A stretch of DNA of 64,000 bases from Mesorhizobium carmichaelinearum. GTDB lineage: Bacteria; Pseudomonadota; Alphaproteobacteria; Rhizobiales; Rhizobiaceae. Numbering within the stretch: position 1 is the stretch's first letter; the number at the start of each line of letters is the position of its first letter. The stretch lies in NCBI RefSeq assembly GCF_900199455.1, contig NZ_FZQR01000004.1, positions 186,001-250,000 on the forward strand, given 5' to 3'. The position numbers and the translations under genes were made by a program. Below are positions 18,171-26,656 of this stretch, in pieces. Under the pieces are notes generated by a model, which was given only the letters and a program-made list of their open reading frames with translations, was not told the origin of the DNA and ran no database searches.

Positions 18171-20720
18171 ATGCTGTATTTTTCGCGCTTCAAGATGATC
18201 CTGATCTGGCTGGCTGTGGCCGCCACAGTGGTCCTCGCCGCGCCCAATCTCATCCCTGCAAGCACATTGGCACAGTTGCCCAGTTGGGTGCCGAAGCGGC
18301 AGATGACGCTTGGCCTCGACCTGCAGGGTGGCTCGCACATCCTGCTCCAGATGGACCAGAACGACCTGATCAAGGCGCAGTTGGAGACGACACGCGACGA
18401 GATTCGGACGTTATTGCGTGATGCAAAGGTAGGCTACACCGGCCTTGCCGGCACGGGCCGGACCGTGCAGGTGCGCATAACGGACCCAGCTCAGATTGAT
18501 GCCGCAAAGAAGGCGTTGAAGACTTTGACCGATCCGGTGGCTGCAGGCCTGTTCACCGGCGGCTCCATCCAGGAAATGTCGCTCGACGATTCCGAACCGG
18601 GCGTGCTCAAATTCACAGCCACCGACGCCGGCGTTAAATACCGTACCTCGTCTGCATTGGCGCAATCGATTGAAGTCGTCGAGCGCCGCGTCAACGAACT
18701 CGGCACCACCGAGCCGATCGTGCAGCGGCAGGGCGACGATCGCGTCCTGGTTCAGGTTCCCGGCCTGCAGGATCCGCAGCGGCTGAAGGAGATCATCGGC
18801 CAAACCGCCAAGTTGACCTTCCAGATGGTCGACGATTCGATGCCGGTGCAGGATGCGTTGAAAAATCGCCCCCCAAGCGGTTCATCGATCCTTTATTCGC
18901 AGGACGATCCACCGGTTCCCTACCTGATCGAGAACCGCGTGCTTGTTTCGGGCGAGGATCTCGCCAAGGCGACGGCAACTTTTGATTCGCGAACCAACGA
19001 ACCGGTGGTGTCGTTTACCTTCAACTCGCGCGGAGCAACACGCTTCGGTCAGGCGACGGCGGCGAATGTCGGTAAGCGCTTCGCCATCATCCTCGACAAT
19101 CAGGTGATTTCAGCGCCACAAATTCGCGAACCTATCCTTGGCGGCTCCGGTCAGATTTCCGGCAGTTTCACCGCTGAAAGCGCCAACGATCTGGCCGTGC
19201 TGTTGCGCGCCGGCGCGTTGCCGGCGAAGCTGACCGTGATCGAGGAACGAACCGTCGGTCCGGGCCTTGGCCAGGATTCGATCCATGCCGGCAAGGTTGC
19301 CGGTATCATCGGTTCGATCCTCGTCGTTGCCTTCATGTTCGTCGCCTACGGCTTCCTCGGTTTCCTCGCTAACATCGCGCTGGCGGTGCACGTGGCGATG
19401 ATTGTCGGACTGTTGTCGCTGCTTGGGGCGACGCTGACCTTGCCGGGTATTGCCGGTATCGTGCTGACCATCGGCATGGCGGTCGATTCCAACGTGCTGA
19501 TCTACGAGCGTATCCGCGAAGAGCGACGCGCAGGCCGCTCGGTGATCCAGGCGATCGACACCGGCTTCTCGAAGGCGCTGGCCACCATCGTCGATTCCAA
19601 CGTCACCTCGCTGATCGCCACCGTGGTGCTGTTCTATCTCGGCACCGGCCCGGTGAAGGGCTTTGCCATCACCTACGCCATCGGCATCCTGACCACGGTC
19701 TTCACCGCTTTCACCTTCACGCGCCTGCTGGTGTCGATCTGGCTGCGTCGCGCCCGCCCGAAGGAATTGCCGAAGGCGCCGGTGACCTTCATTCCGCCAG
19801 GCACCAAGATCCCCTTCATGGGCATCCGCCGCTGGACGTTCGCGCTGTCGAGCTTCCTGTCGGTGCTGTCCGTCGTGCTGTTCATGACGGTCGACATCAA
19901 TTACGGCATCGACTTCAAGGGCGGTTCGATGATCGAGGTGAAGGCCAAGAGCGGCGATGCCAATCTCGGCGACATCCGCAGCCGGTTGATGGAGCTCAAC
20001 ATCGGCGAAGTGCAGGTGCAGCAGTTCGGCGCGCCGAACGACGTGTTAATCCGCGTCGGCACGCAGGATGGCGGCGAGAATGCCGAGCAAACGGTTATCG
20101 ACAAGGTGCGCGGCGAGCTGCAGGACCAGTATGATTTCCGTCGCGTCGAAGTGGTGGGACCGACGGTTTCCGGAGAACTCGCCAAGCAAGGCACCATCGC
20201 CATGCTGGTCGCGCTGATCGGTATCCTGGTCTATGTCTGGTTCCGTTTCGAGTGGCAGTTCGCCGTCGGCGCCATCGTGGCGACGGTGCACGATGTGGTC
20301 ATGACGCTCGGTTTCTTCGTCATCACCGGGCTTGAGTTCAACCAATCGTCGCTGGCGGCGATCCTGACCATCATCGGCTATTCGCTGAACGATACGATCG
20401 TGGTCTATGACCGCGTCCGAGAGGATCTGCGAAAATACAAGCGAATGCCGCTGCCGCAGCTGTTGAACAACGCTATCAACGAGACGCTGTCGCGAACGAC
20501 GCTGACCTCGGTGACGACGATCCTGGCCTTGCTGGCACTGGTGCTGTTCGGCGGCGAAGTCATCCGCTCCTTCACCATGGCGATGCTGTTCGGCGTTGTG
20601 TTCGGTACCTACTCGTCGATCTTTATCGCCGCACCGCTGCTGATCCTGTTCAAGCTGCGGCCGCAGGCTTCGGCCGACGAGGAGAAGCCGGTCAACGGCG
20701 GCAAGGCGGTCGCGACCTGA
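18171..20720 (+). CDS. secDF: Fused protein-export membrane protein SecD-SecF
   Basis: Proton-driven export factor that pulls secreted proteins through SecYEG on the periplasmic side. At 849 residues, SecD (about 1-520) and SecF (about 545-830) are one chain. SecD shows the N-terminal LGLDLQGGSHILLQ motif, a large periplasmic domain and AVDSNVLIYERIREE. SecF shows GIDFKGGSMIEV and IGYSLNDTIVVYDRVRE. About 12 membrane segments are expected. The fused form is common in alphaproteobacteria. Confidence 0.96.
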   Translation: MLYFSRFKMILIWLAVAATVVLAAPNLIPASTLAQLPSWVPKRQMTLGLDLQGGSHILLQMDQNDLIKAQLETTRDEIRTLLRDAKVGYTGLAGTGRTVQVRITDPAQIDAAKKALKTLTDPVAAGLFTGGSIQEMSLDDSEPGVLKFTATDAGVKYRTSSALAQSIEVVERRVNELGTTEPIVQRQGDDRVLVQVPGLQDPQRLKEIIGQTAKLTFQMVDDSMPVQDALKNRPPSGSSILYSQDDPPVPYLIENRVLVSGEDLAKATATFDSRTNEPVVSFTFNSRGATRFGQATAANVGKRFAIILDNQVISAPQIREPILGGSGQISGSFTAESANDLAVLLRAGALPAKLTVIEERTVGPGLGQDSIHAGKVAGIIGSILVVAFMFVAYGFLGFLANIALAVHVAMIVGLLSLLGATLTLPGIAGIVLTIGMAVDSNVLIYERIREERRAGRSVIQAIDTGFSKALATIVDSNVTSLIATVVLFYLGTGPVKGFAITYAIGILTTVFTAFTFTRLLVSIWLRRARPKELPKAPVTFIPPGTKIPFMGIRRWTFALSSFLSVLSVVLFMTVDINYGIDFKGGSMIEVKAKSGDANLGDIRSRLMELNIGEVQVQQFGAPNDVLIRVGTQDGGENAEQTVIDKVRGELQDQYDFRRVEVVGPTVSGELAKQGTIAMLVALIGILVYVWFRFEWQFAVGAIVATVHDVVMTLGFFVITGLEFNQSSLAAILTIIGYSLNDTIVVYDRVREDLRKYKRMPLPQLLNNAINETLSRTTLTSVTTILALLALVLFGGEVIRSFTMAMLFGVVFGTYSSIFIAAPLLILFKLRPQASADEEKPVNGGKAVAT

Positions 20721-20745
20721 CGCGCGACCCCGAAGGGGTGACAAA

Positions 20746-21141
20746 GTGGTGACCGGCAAAGGCATCGTCATCCGCGAGGCGCATTTCCCCGGCCGCGCGC
20801 CGATCGAGGCCTATGGTAATGGCGGTTTCCGCTTTGCCGACATGTCGCATCGCGGCTCGCTGCTGTGCCTGCCCACAGGCATCTATGGCTGGGAGCCGGC
20901 CAATCCCTCGGCGTTGACGGTGGCGGATTTCGAAAAACTTCTGGCCGAGGCCGACAAGGTCGAGATCCTGCTGGTCGGCATGGGCAAGGATTTGCGGCCT
21001 TTGCCGGCGGCGCTGCGGGCGGCGTTGAAAGAGGCGGGTATTGCCTCCGACCCGATGTCGACGGGCGCCGCGGTGCGGACCTACAATGTCCTTCTGGCGG
21101 AAGACCGCGCCGTGGCTGCCGCGCTCATCGCCGTCGATTGA
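20746..21141 (+). CDS. Mth938-domain (NDUFAF3-like) protein
   Basis: Small soluble protein of 131 residues, the bacterial counterpart of mitochondrial complex I assembly factor NDUFAF3. The fold is recognised from FRFADMSHRGSLLCLPTGIY, then LLVGMGKDLRPLPAALRAAL and STGAAVRTYNVLLAEDRAV. It starts at GTG 20746 (or GTG 20749). The ribosome site AAGGGGTG sits in a small hairpin (20727-20739). Located 25 bases after secDF and one base before the next start, so probably co-transcribed. A role in respiratory complex assembly is inferred from the eukaryotic homologue. Confidence 0.85.
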   Translation: MVTGKGIVIREAHFPGRAPIEAYGNGGFRFADMSHRGSLLCLPTGIYGWEPANPSALTVADFEKLLAEADKVEILLVGMGKDLRPLPAALRAALKEAGIASDPMSTGAAVRTYNVLLAEDRAVAAALIAVD

Positions 21142-21142
21142 T

Positions 21143-21994
21143 ATGTCTGAAAATGCCAAAATCGTCATGGACGCGGTGCGCGCCGCCGACCATGACCGCT
21201 ATCTGACGGCGCTTTATGCGCCCGCCGATAAGCGCGATGCGCTGTTTTCGCTTTATGCTTTCAATGCGGAGGTTGCGGGCATCCGCGACCGCATCCACGA
21301 AGCGTTGCCGGGCGAGGTGCGGCTGCAATGGTGGCGTGACCTCGTCGCCGCCGACAACGAGGATGCAGTCATCGGCCATCCCGTCGCCGACGCGCTGAAG
21401 GCGACAATTTCCGCCCATCACCTGCCGAAATTGGCCTTCGACAACATGCTCGAAGCGCGCATCTTCGATCTCTACGACGATCCAATGCCCACGCGCACCG
21501 ACCTCGAAGGCTATTGCGGCGAGACGGCGGCCGCGCTCATCCAGCTTGCGGCAATGATGCTCGATCCCGTCGAGGCGCCCCGCTACGCCGAACTCGCCGG
21601 CAGGGCGGGCTGCGCGCAGGCCATGACCGGCCTCTTGCTTCTGCTGCCGCTGCATCGCAAGCGCGGGCAGTGTTTTATCCCGGCCGACATTCTGGCGGCG
21701 GCGGGGTCGTCGCCGGAGGAATTTGTTGCCGGCGATGGCGGGCCGGGTGCGCAGCGCGCGGTGGCGGCGATGATGGCGCTGTCGCGCGAACACCTTTCCG
21801 CTTTCGAGCAAGGCGCTGCCGCGCTACCGGCATCGTTGCGTCCGGCATTCCTGCCGCTGGCGCTGTCGCGCGCCTATCTCCACAAGATGGAAGGCTCGCA
21901 CCATTCGCCGCTCGACGGCGTCGTGCGGCTGTCGGCCTTGCGCAGGCATTGGCTGCTGTTGCGTTGGGCGAGCAAGGGCTGGCCGGCACTTTGA
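21143..21994 (+). CDS. Squalene/phytoene synthase-like protein (NDUFAF6-like)
   Basis: Protein of 283 residues with the squalene/phytoene synthase fold. The region YAFNAEVAGIRDRIHEALPG followed by RLQWWRDLV matches the NDUFAF6-type branch. The first Asp-rich DxxxD metal motif of true prenyl-condensing enzymes is not visible, so catalysis is doubtful. The start ATG 21143 lies one base after the stop of the NDUFAF3-like gene; the open frame upstream is only shadow sequence. Adjacency of two complex I assembly factor homologues suggests a shared role; carotenoid or hopanoid synthesis is the alternative. Confidence 0.83.
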   Translation: MSENAKIVMDAVRAADHDRYLTALYAPADKRDALFSLYAFNAEVAGIRDRIHEALPGEVRLQWWRDLVAADNEDAVIGHPVADALKATISAHHLPKLAFDNMLEARIFDLYDDPMPTRTDLEGYCGETAAALIQLAAMMLDPVEAPRYAELAGRAGCAQAMTGLLLLLPLHRKRGQCFIPADILAAAGSSPEEFVAGDGGPGAQRAVAAMMALSREHLSAFEQGAAALPASLRPAFLPLALSRAYLHKMEGSHHSPLDGVVRLSALRRHWLLLRWASKGWPAL

Positions 21995-22073
21995 CGTAAA
22001 CGTCAATCATGCTAAGGATTCGGCCGTGCCGGGAACTGTCGCCGAAGACGACAGGCCGGCCCGGAGGAAATCC

Positions 22074-22508
22074 ATGAGCTTGCCTGTTCTGGTCGCGATC
22101 GTCGTCCTTGGCATTGCGCTGTCGGTTGCCGCGGTCCATTTCACCGGTGGCAGCAAGACGGCCACGCTGCCCAGCCCGGATCAGGCGTTGCGCCGCTTCG
22201 CCGAGGACTACCCTGACGAGATGGTCGCGACAGTCTGCCTGACGGTGGACGCCAAGACGGCATTCCTGGACCTTGGGCGAGGGCGCATCGGCATTGTTCA
22301 CAGCATTGGCGACTGCTTTTTGACGCGCATCGTCACGGCTGATGACACAAAAGTGTCCAGCGCTGACGAGGCCAACACAATTCTGGTCAGGCTGAGGGAC
22401 TTCACCTGGAAGGGCGGCCGCTTCCGCTTCGCCAATGCCGGCGACGCGCAGGCCGTGCTGAAGGCCCTTCAAGCACGCCACTCAGATGCCGCCAGGGAGG
22501 CCGCGTGA
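22074..22508 (+). CDS. Small membrane-anchored protein of unknown function
   Basis: 144-residue protein with one N-terminal membrane helix (LPVLVAIVVLGIALSVAAVHF) and a soluble remainder. The middle contains MVATVCLTVDAKTAFLDLG and a Cys at SIGDCFLTRIV. The start is ATG 22074, preceded by a strong GGAGGA; the frame continues upstream without a better ribosome site. Its stop overlaps the start of the sterol desaturase gene by one base, so the two are probably expressed together. No family recognised. Confidence 0.7.
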   Translation: MSLPVLVAIVVLGIALSVAAVHFTGGSKTATLPSPDQALRRFAEDYPDEMVATVCLTVDAKTAFLDLGRGRIGIVHSIGDCFLTRIVTADDTKVSSADEANTILVRLRDFTWKGGRFRFANAGDAQAVLKALQARHSDAAREAA

Positions 22509-23458
22509 TGGACAGCTATGATTTTCCACAGGTCACCCAGCTGGCCATTCCGTTCTTCGTCGCCGCCATCCTGATCGAACTCTGGCTGGTACGGACCGGC
22601 CGCGCCAAGGGCTCGTTCGAGACGCGCGACACGCTGACCAGCCTGATGATGGGCACCGGCAATGTCGTCGCCGGACTGCTGCTTGGCGTCGTCTCCTACT
22701 GGGCGCTGCTGTGGCTGTGGCAGTTCCGCGTCTTCAATCTCGGCCTATCGGTCTGGGTGTTTCTGGTCGCCTTCCTGCTCGATGATCTGCGCTACTACGT
22801 CTATCACCGCATCGCGCACCGGGTGCGCTGGGTGTGGGCCGAGCATGTCAACCATCATTCAAGCCAGCACTACAATCTGTCGACGGCGCTCAGGCAGAGC
22901 TGGACGGGTCTGTTCACCTTCATGTTCGTGCTGCAGGCGCCGCTGGTGCTGCTTGGCTTTCACCCGGCGGTGATCGCCTTCACCTTCGGCTTCAACCTGG
23001 TCTGGCAGTTCTGGATCCACACCGAGACCATCGGCAAGATGTGGGGCTGGTTCGAATTCATCTTCAACACGCCCTCGCACCACCGCGTCCACCACGCCAC
23101 CAATCCGCGCTATCTCGACGCCAACTATGCCGGCACGCTGATCATCTGGGACCGCATGTTCGGCACATTCGTCCCGGAACTGGAGGAGGACCGGCCACGC
23201 TACGGCATCGTTAGGAATCTCGGCACCTTCAACCCGCTGAAAGTGGCGTTCCACGAATGGATCGGCATGTTCAGGGATGCCTTTTCGCCTGGACTGACTT
23301 TGGGCGAGCGTCTGAACTACCTGATCAAGCCGCCGGGCTGGAGCCATGACGGCTCGCGCGAAACTTCGGAGAGCCTGAAGGCTGCCTATGTCAGGCGAAA
23401 TCCCAGTGAAGCGGGCAAGCCGGGGCTGCCGATGGCGGGCGCCGAGCCGGCCGAATAG
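22508..23458 (+). CDS. Sterol desaturase / fatty acid hydroxylase family protein
   Basis: Di-iron membrane oxygenase of 316 residues. The histidine clusters HRIAHR, HVNHHSSQH and HRVHHATNPRYLD match the HxxxH, HxxHH, HxxHH metal-binding pattern. Four to five membrane segments fill residues 8-170. ATG 22508 overlaps the preceding stop; GTG 22505 is one codon earlier. The substrate (fatty acyl chain, sterol-like lipid or carotenoid) cannot be told. The C-terminus is hydrophilic and variable. Confidence 0.88.
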   Translation: MDSYDFPQVTQLAIPFFVAAILIELWLVRTGRAKGSFETRDTLTSLMMGTGNVVAGLLLGVVSYWALLWLWQFRVFNLGLSVWVFLVAFLLDDLRYYVYHRIAHRVRWVWAEHVNHHSSQHYNLSTALRQSWTGLFTFMFVLQAPLVLLGFHPAVIAFTFGFNLVWQFWIHTETIGKMWGWFEFIFNTPSHHRVHHATNPRYLDANYAGTLIIWDRMFGTFVPELEEDRPRYGIVRNLGTFNPLKVAFHEWIGMFRDAFSPGLTLGERLNYLIKPPGWSHDGSRETSESLKAAYVRRNPSEAGKPGLPMAGAEPAE

Positions 23459-23470
23459 TTGTTTTGGCTG

Positions 23471-23803
23471 CTAAGAGGGGTCGCTCGAACCGCCATCGCG
23501 CATCAGCGCTTCATAGTCGCGACCGCCGTAAAAGATGTTGACGATGCGGATGACATCGCCGTCGACGATGTAAGTGATGACGGCGGAATGCTCGAATGGA
23601 ACTGTTCGCAATCCGGGCACGATATCGTCGCGGGGACGGCCACCCCGGGGCGCATTGCCGATGCTCTGGCAGCGCTCCTTGATCCGATCCACAAAACCGT
23701 CCGCGATGTTTTCGCTGCCGCTGTTCTCAAGAATGTAAGCGCCAATCGTTTCGAGATCGGAGATTGCGTTTTCGCTAAGAACGACGGCGAGGCGCTGGAT
23801 CAT
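23471..23803 (-). CDS. parE: RelE/ParE-type toxin
   Basis: 110-residue toxin of the RelE/ParE superfamily. The pattern is an N-terminal ENAISDLETIGAYI helix, PRGGRPRDDIVPGLRTVPFEHSAVITY and the closing strand VIRIVNIFYGGRDY. ParE proteins poison gyrase and RelE proteins cut mRNA; the long helices favour ParE, but this is not certain. It overlaps the 3' end of the upstream antitoxin by 29 bases, the usual coupled arrangement. Confidence 0.87.
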   Translation of the reverse strand: MIQRLAVVLSENAISDLETIGAYILENSGSENIADGFVDRIKERCQSIGNAPRGGRPRDDIVPGLRTVPFEHSAVITYIVDGDVIRIVNIFYGGRDYEALMRDGGSSDPS

Positions 23804-24077
23804 CGTGGTCTTGCGCCAGTTGCGAAATCCGCTTCTTTACCCGGTCGATCGCTTCGTCGAGCGGAACAGCAGGCCTCGTATCCTCGATCGACGCCTTCAC
23901 CCGCGCCCGGATCGATGCCATCCGCTCGGCATGCTCTTCCTCTTCGCGCTGGAAGGCGCGAAGCGCAGCGCGGATGACTTCACTCGCCGAACCGAAGGAG
24001 CCGTCCTCGACTTTCTCGCGGATCATGCGCGCCATGGCCGGCGTGACGGTGACGGACAGTTTTTCGGCGGATTCCAT
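23775..24077 (-). CDS. parD: ParD-type ribbon-helix-helix antitoxin
   Basis: Antitoxin of about 100 residues. The N-terminal ribbon-helix-helix (KLSVTVTPAMARMIREKVEDG, then FGSASEVIRAALRAFQREE) matches ParD/CopG-type DNA binding, and the C-terminal helical tail should wrap the toxin. ATG 24077 is preferred because GGGAG lies 7 bases upstream. The in-frame ATG at 24098 sits only three bases from the palindrome that probably forms the promoter/operator. It probably represses its own operon together with ParE. Confidence 0.85.
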   Translation of the reverse strand: MESAEKLSVTVTPAMARMIREKVEDGSFGSASEVIRAALRAFQREEEEHAERMASIRARVKASIEDTRPAVPLDEAIDRVKKRISQLAQDHDDPAPRRRS

Positions 24078-24101
24078 AGGGTGGCTCCCATGCGACATCA
24101 G

Positions 24102-24118
24102 GTAGGATACTATCCTAC
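24102..24118. promoter_or_regulatory. Perfect palindrome, likely ParD operator
   Basis: GTAGGATA-C-TATCCTAC is an exact 8+1+8 inverted repeat, 24 bases upstream of the chosen parD start. TATCCT/TAGGAT inside it could double as a -10 box. Toxin-antitoxin operons are usually autorepressed at such a site. Confidence 0.7.
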
Positions 24119-24159
24119 TTTGTCGTCGATTCCAATCGGAGCGTTATGGCAGGGCTGAC

Positions 24160-24245
24160 CGCCGATGCGTTGGCCCGAACCCATATACTGGCCAGATTGA
24201 CCCTAGTCCGATGAAAGTAGGCTTCAGTTCGACCACTGCATTGAC
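24160..24245 (-). pseudogene. Decayed duplicate of the 3' end of the neighbouring hypothetical gene
   Basis: This stretch resembles 24270-24365, the 3' coding end of the hypothetical gene just to its right, in the same order and orientation. Shared blocks are CCGCCGAT.CGTTG.CCCG, ACTG/CGTCC.GATT, and TTCGACCA.TGCAT/TCGAC. Translated on the - strand it gives VNAVVELKPTF against VDAMVELEGSF in the intact copy, then diverges. Only about 85 bases remain, so it is a remnant, not a gene. Confidence 0.55.
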
Positions 24246-24248
24246 GGA

Positions 24249-24794
24249 TCACGATCCGCCAGATGCGGAATCACCGCCGATACGTTGACCCGTCCCGAGG
24301 TAACGTCCGGATTCACCACCCATGGCGTCCGTGAAACTGCCCTCCAGCTCGACCATTGCATCGACAACTGCCGAGGCTTCCGGGGCTGTCTCTCGTTCAA
24401 ATCGCGCGTTGACGTACACACCGTGAGGATGTGACGGATCAAGCCGGGCTTGGATAGTCCAGTAGGGCGACAGCGAATAAAGCGACTTCATGAAATCAAC
24501 GAGGAATCGGTCGTTATACGGGCCGTCTAGGCGCTGCAGGGCAACGATCCTTTGCAAGCTTCGATCGCGGTCCTCGTCGTAGTCTTCGTTTTCAAGCACC
24601 CAGCCCTTGCCTCCATGGGGCTGGCCGATCAGCGCTTCAAGCGCCGGTATATGGATCTCGCGCAACTTCCGCTTGTTGTTGCAGCGGATGTAGATGCTCC
24701 AGTATATCTCGTAGTCGCCAGCGAACGGTTCCTTACTCTCCCGCCAGCCGGGTGGCAGAAGCTGGGGGATCGTGCGGAATCCGGATCCAGGCAC
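24249..24794 (-). CDS. Hypothetical protein
   Basis: About 181 residues if started at GTG 24794, five bases after the trmFO stop. The open frame continues back into trmFO to ATG 24863, which would add 23 residues. The sequence is soluble and charged, with YWSIYIRCNNKRKLREIHIP, a coiled acidic patch (LENEDYDEDRDRSLQRI) and WTIQARLDPSHPHGVYVNAR. No domain is recognised. It follows trmFO on the same strand and may be co-transcribed. A degraded copy of its 3' end lies immediately downstream. Confidence 0.55.
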   Translation of the reverse strand: MPGSGFRTIPQLLPPGWRESKEPFAGDYEIYWSIYIRCNNKRKLREIHIPALEALIGQPHGGKGWVLENEDYDEDRDRSLQRIVALQRLDGPYNDRFLVDFMKSLYSLSPYWTIQARLDPSHPHGVYVNARFERETAPEASAVVDAMVELEGSFTDAMGGESGRYLGTGQRIGGDSASGGS

Positions 24795-24798
24795 GCGG

Positions 24799-26211
24799 CT
24801 ATTCCGCTGCTTGCGCCGCTTGTGCCGGCAAACCCAGCCACTCGCGGCAATCCTGGAGCGCACGCGAGGTGATGGCGTGCCGTTTTGCGACCGTCTTGTC
24901 CTTGCCGCGCAGGCGCTTGCCTTCGATCTTCACCGCTTCCACCGGCGGGAACAGGCCAAAATTGACGTTCATCGGCTGGAACGAGCGCTTGCCCGGTTCG
25001 TCGTCGGAGACAATGTGGCCGCCGGTGATATGGTTGAGCAGCGCGCCGAAAGCCGTGGTGAGCGGCGGCAGGGACGGCGCCTGGCCGAGCCTTTCGGCGG
25101 CGGCAAAGCGCCCGGCGAGCAGGCCGATGGCCGCGCTTTCGACATAGCCTTCGCAACCGGTGATCTGGCCGGCGAAACGTAGGCCGGGGCGCGACTTCAG
25201 CTGCAGCGAAGCGTCGAGCAAGGTTGGCGAATTGATGTAGGTGTTGCGGTGCAGGCCGCCGAGGCGGGCGAAATCGGCGTTTTCCAGGCCTGGAATGGTG
25301 CGGAACACACGGACCTGTTCGGCGTGCTTCAGCTTGGTCTGGAAGCCGACCATGTTGTAGAGCGTGCCCAGCGCATTGTCCTGGCGCAGCTGGACGACGG
25401 CATAGGCCTTGACGGTCGGATTGTGCGAATTGGTCAGGCCCATCGGCTTCATCGGTCCGTAGCGCAGCGTCTCGACGCCGCGTTCGGCCATGATCTCGAT
25501 CGGCAGGCAGCCGTCGAAATAGGGCGTGCCTTCCCACTGCTTGAATTCGGTCTTCTGGCCGTCGACCAGTGCCTGCACGAAGGCAAGGTACTGGTCCTTG
25601 TCCATCGGACAGTTGATGTAGTCCTTGCCGGTGCCGCCGGGCCCGACCTTGTCATAGCGCGACTGGAACCAGCAAATGTCCATGTCGATCGTGTCGAAAT
25701 GTATGATCGGGGCGATGGCGTCGAAGAAGGCAAGCGCATCGGCGCCGGTCGCCTCGGCGATCGACTGGGCAAGCGATGGCGCGGTCAGTGGCCCCGTGGC
25801 GACGATCGCCTGGTCCCAGTCCGCCGACGGCAGGCCAGGCACTTCCTCGCGCTGGATGGTGATCAGCGGGTGCGCTTCGAGCTTCTTTGTCACGGCGTCG
25901 GAGAAACCGTCGCGGTCGACGGCCAGCGCACCGCCGGCCGGCACCTGGTTGGCGTCGCCGGCGCTCATGATCAAGGAGCCGGCCAAGCGCATTTCGGCGT
26001 GCAGCAGGCCGACTGCGTTGTTTTCGGCATCGTCGGAGCGGAAGGAGTTGGAACAGACCAGCTCGGCCAGGCCATCGGTCTTGTGCGCGTCGGTGCCGCG
26101 AACCGGGCGCATTTCATGCAGCACCACGGGAACACCGGCTTGCGCTGCCTGCCACGCGGCTTCGGAACCGGCGAGACCGCCGCCGATGATATGGATGGGA
26201 TTTTTGCTCAT
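24799..26211 (-). CDS. trmFO: tRNA (uracil-54-C5)-methyltransferase, folate-dependent
   Basis: FAD protein that makes ribothymidine at tRNA position 54 using methylene-tetrahydrofolate. The 470 residues begin [20 protein letters not shown], the FAD dinucleotide-binding motif that sets the start at 26211; the upstream open frame is repeat sequence. [22 protein letters not shown] and [19 protein letters not shown] are typical TrmFO/Gid segments. About 90 bases upstream lie the end of the small-RNA hairpin array, which reads the same way, so read-through from it is possible. Confidence 0.95.
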   Translation of the reverse strand: MSKNPIHIIGGGLAGSEAAWQAAQAGVPVVLHEMRPVRGTDAHKTDGLAELVCSNSFRSDDAENNAVGLLHAEMRLAGSLIMSAGDANQVPAGGALAVDRDGFSDAVTKKLEAHPLITIQREEVPGLPSADWDQAIVATGPLTAPSLAQSIAEATGADALAFFDAIAPIIHFDTIDMDICWFQSRYDKVGPGGTGKDYINCPMDKDQYLAFVQALVDGQKTEFKQWEGTPYFDGCLPIEIMAERGVETLRYGPMKPMGLTNSHNPTVKAYAVVQLRQDNALGTLYNMVGFQTKLKHAEQVRVFRTIPGLENADFARLGGLHRNTYINSPTLLDASLQLKSRPGLRFAGQITGCEGYVESAAIGLLAGRFAAAERLGQAPSLPPLTTAFGALLNHITGGHIVSDDEPGKRSFQPMNVNFGLFPPVEAVKIEGKRLRGKDKTVAKRHAITSRALQDCREWLGLPAQAAQAAE

Positions 26212-26303
26212 GAGCGCCGGAATAATCGCTTGGGGCGGCGATTGCAATTGCCGTGCTTGGTGCGGCAAACCGCGGAGGGCGAAACCAGGCGCTGAATACA
26301 ACA

Positions 26304-26412
26304 ACACCCGCCGGGGGAGGAGGTCCGGCGGGTGTCGTTTTGGGGGTCGATCCTCGGGAGGAGGTGAAGATCGACCGTATTCGTCATCGCCGGGGAGGAG
26401 GTCGGCTTTGAC
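26304..26412 (-). ncRNA. Anti-Shine-Dalgarno (cuckoo/CcsR-type) RNA, unit 3
   Basis: Third and last unit of the array on the - strand. Three hairpins each expose CCTCCTCCC (seen as GGGAGGAGG on +, at 26315, 26356 and 26393). The hairpin at 26304-26335 has a perfect 11-bp stem with a 10-base loop that is exactly the motif plus one base. 26345-26376 has an 8-bp stem. 26383-26412 has GTCA/TGAC and GCCG/CGGC stems. After 26304 the - strand reads TGTTGTATT, so the last hairpin may also terminate transcription. Confidence 0.8.
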
Positions 26413-26488
26413 AAAATCTCTTTTGCTATCTTTGGAAAGGGGCAAAACCCTTTTTGGAGCAAAATCCGTTTTGCCCCGGGGAAACAAC

Positions 26489-26595
26489 GCCCGCCGCGGG
26501 AGGAGGTGCGGCGGGCGCCGTTTGGTTGGCCAACCCTCGGGAGGAGGTGAAGGTCGGGCCTATTCGTCATCGCCGGGGAGGAGGTCGGCTTTGAC
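26489..26595 (-). ncRNA. Anti-Shine-Dalgarno (cuckoo/CcsR-type) RNA, unit 2
   Basis: Middle unit with the same plan as its neighbours. Motifs (on +) start at 26498, 26539 and 26576. The first hairpin is a perfect 9-bp stem (GCCCGCCGC/GCGGCGGGC) with the motif as its loop; the second stem is imperfect; the third is nearly identical to that of unit 3. The distance between equivalent motifs is 183 bases to unit 3 and 178 to unit 1. No long open frame with a start is needed to explain it. Confidence 0.8.
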
Positions 26596-26634
26596 GAAAT
26601 CTCTTTCGCGTTTTGAAAAGGGGCGAAACCCTTT

Positions 26635-26656
26635 GGAGCAAAATTCGTTTTGCTCC
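26635..26656. other. Tetraloop hairpin between RNA units 1 and 2
   Basis: GGAGCAAAA pairs perfectly with TTTTGCTCC around TTCG (CGAA on the - strand). A related but imperfect copy is present between units 2 and 3 at about 26456-26477. Being conserved between units but lacking the CCTCCTCCC motif, it may mark processing points that release single small RNAs. Confidence 0.5.
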
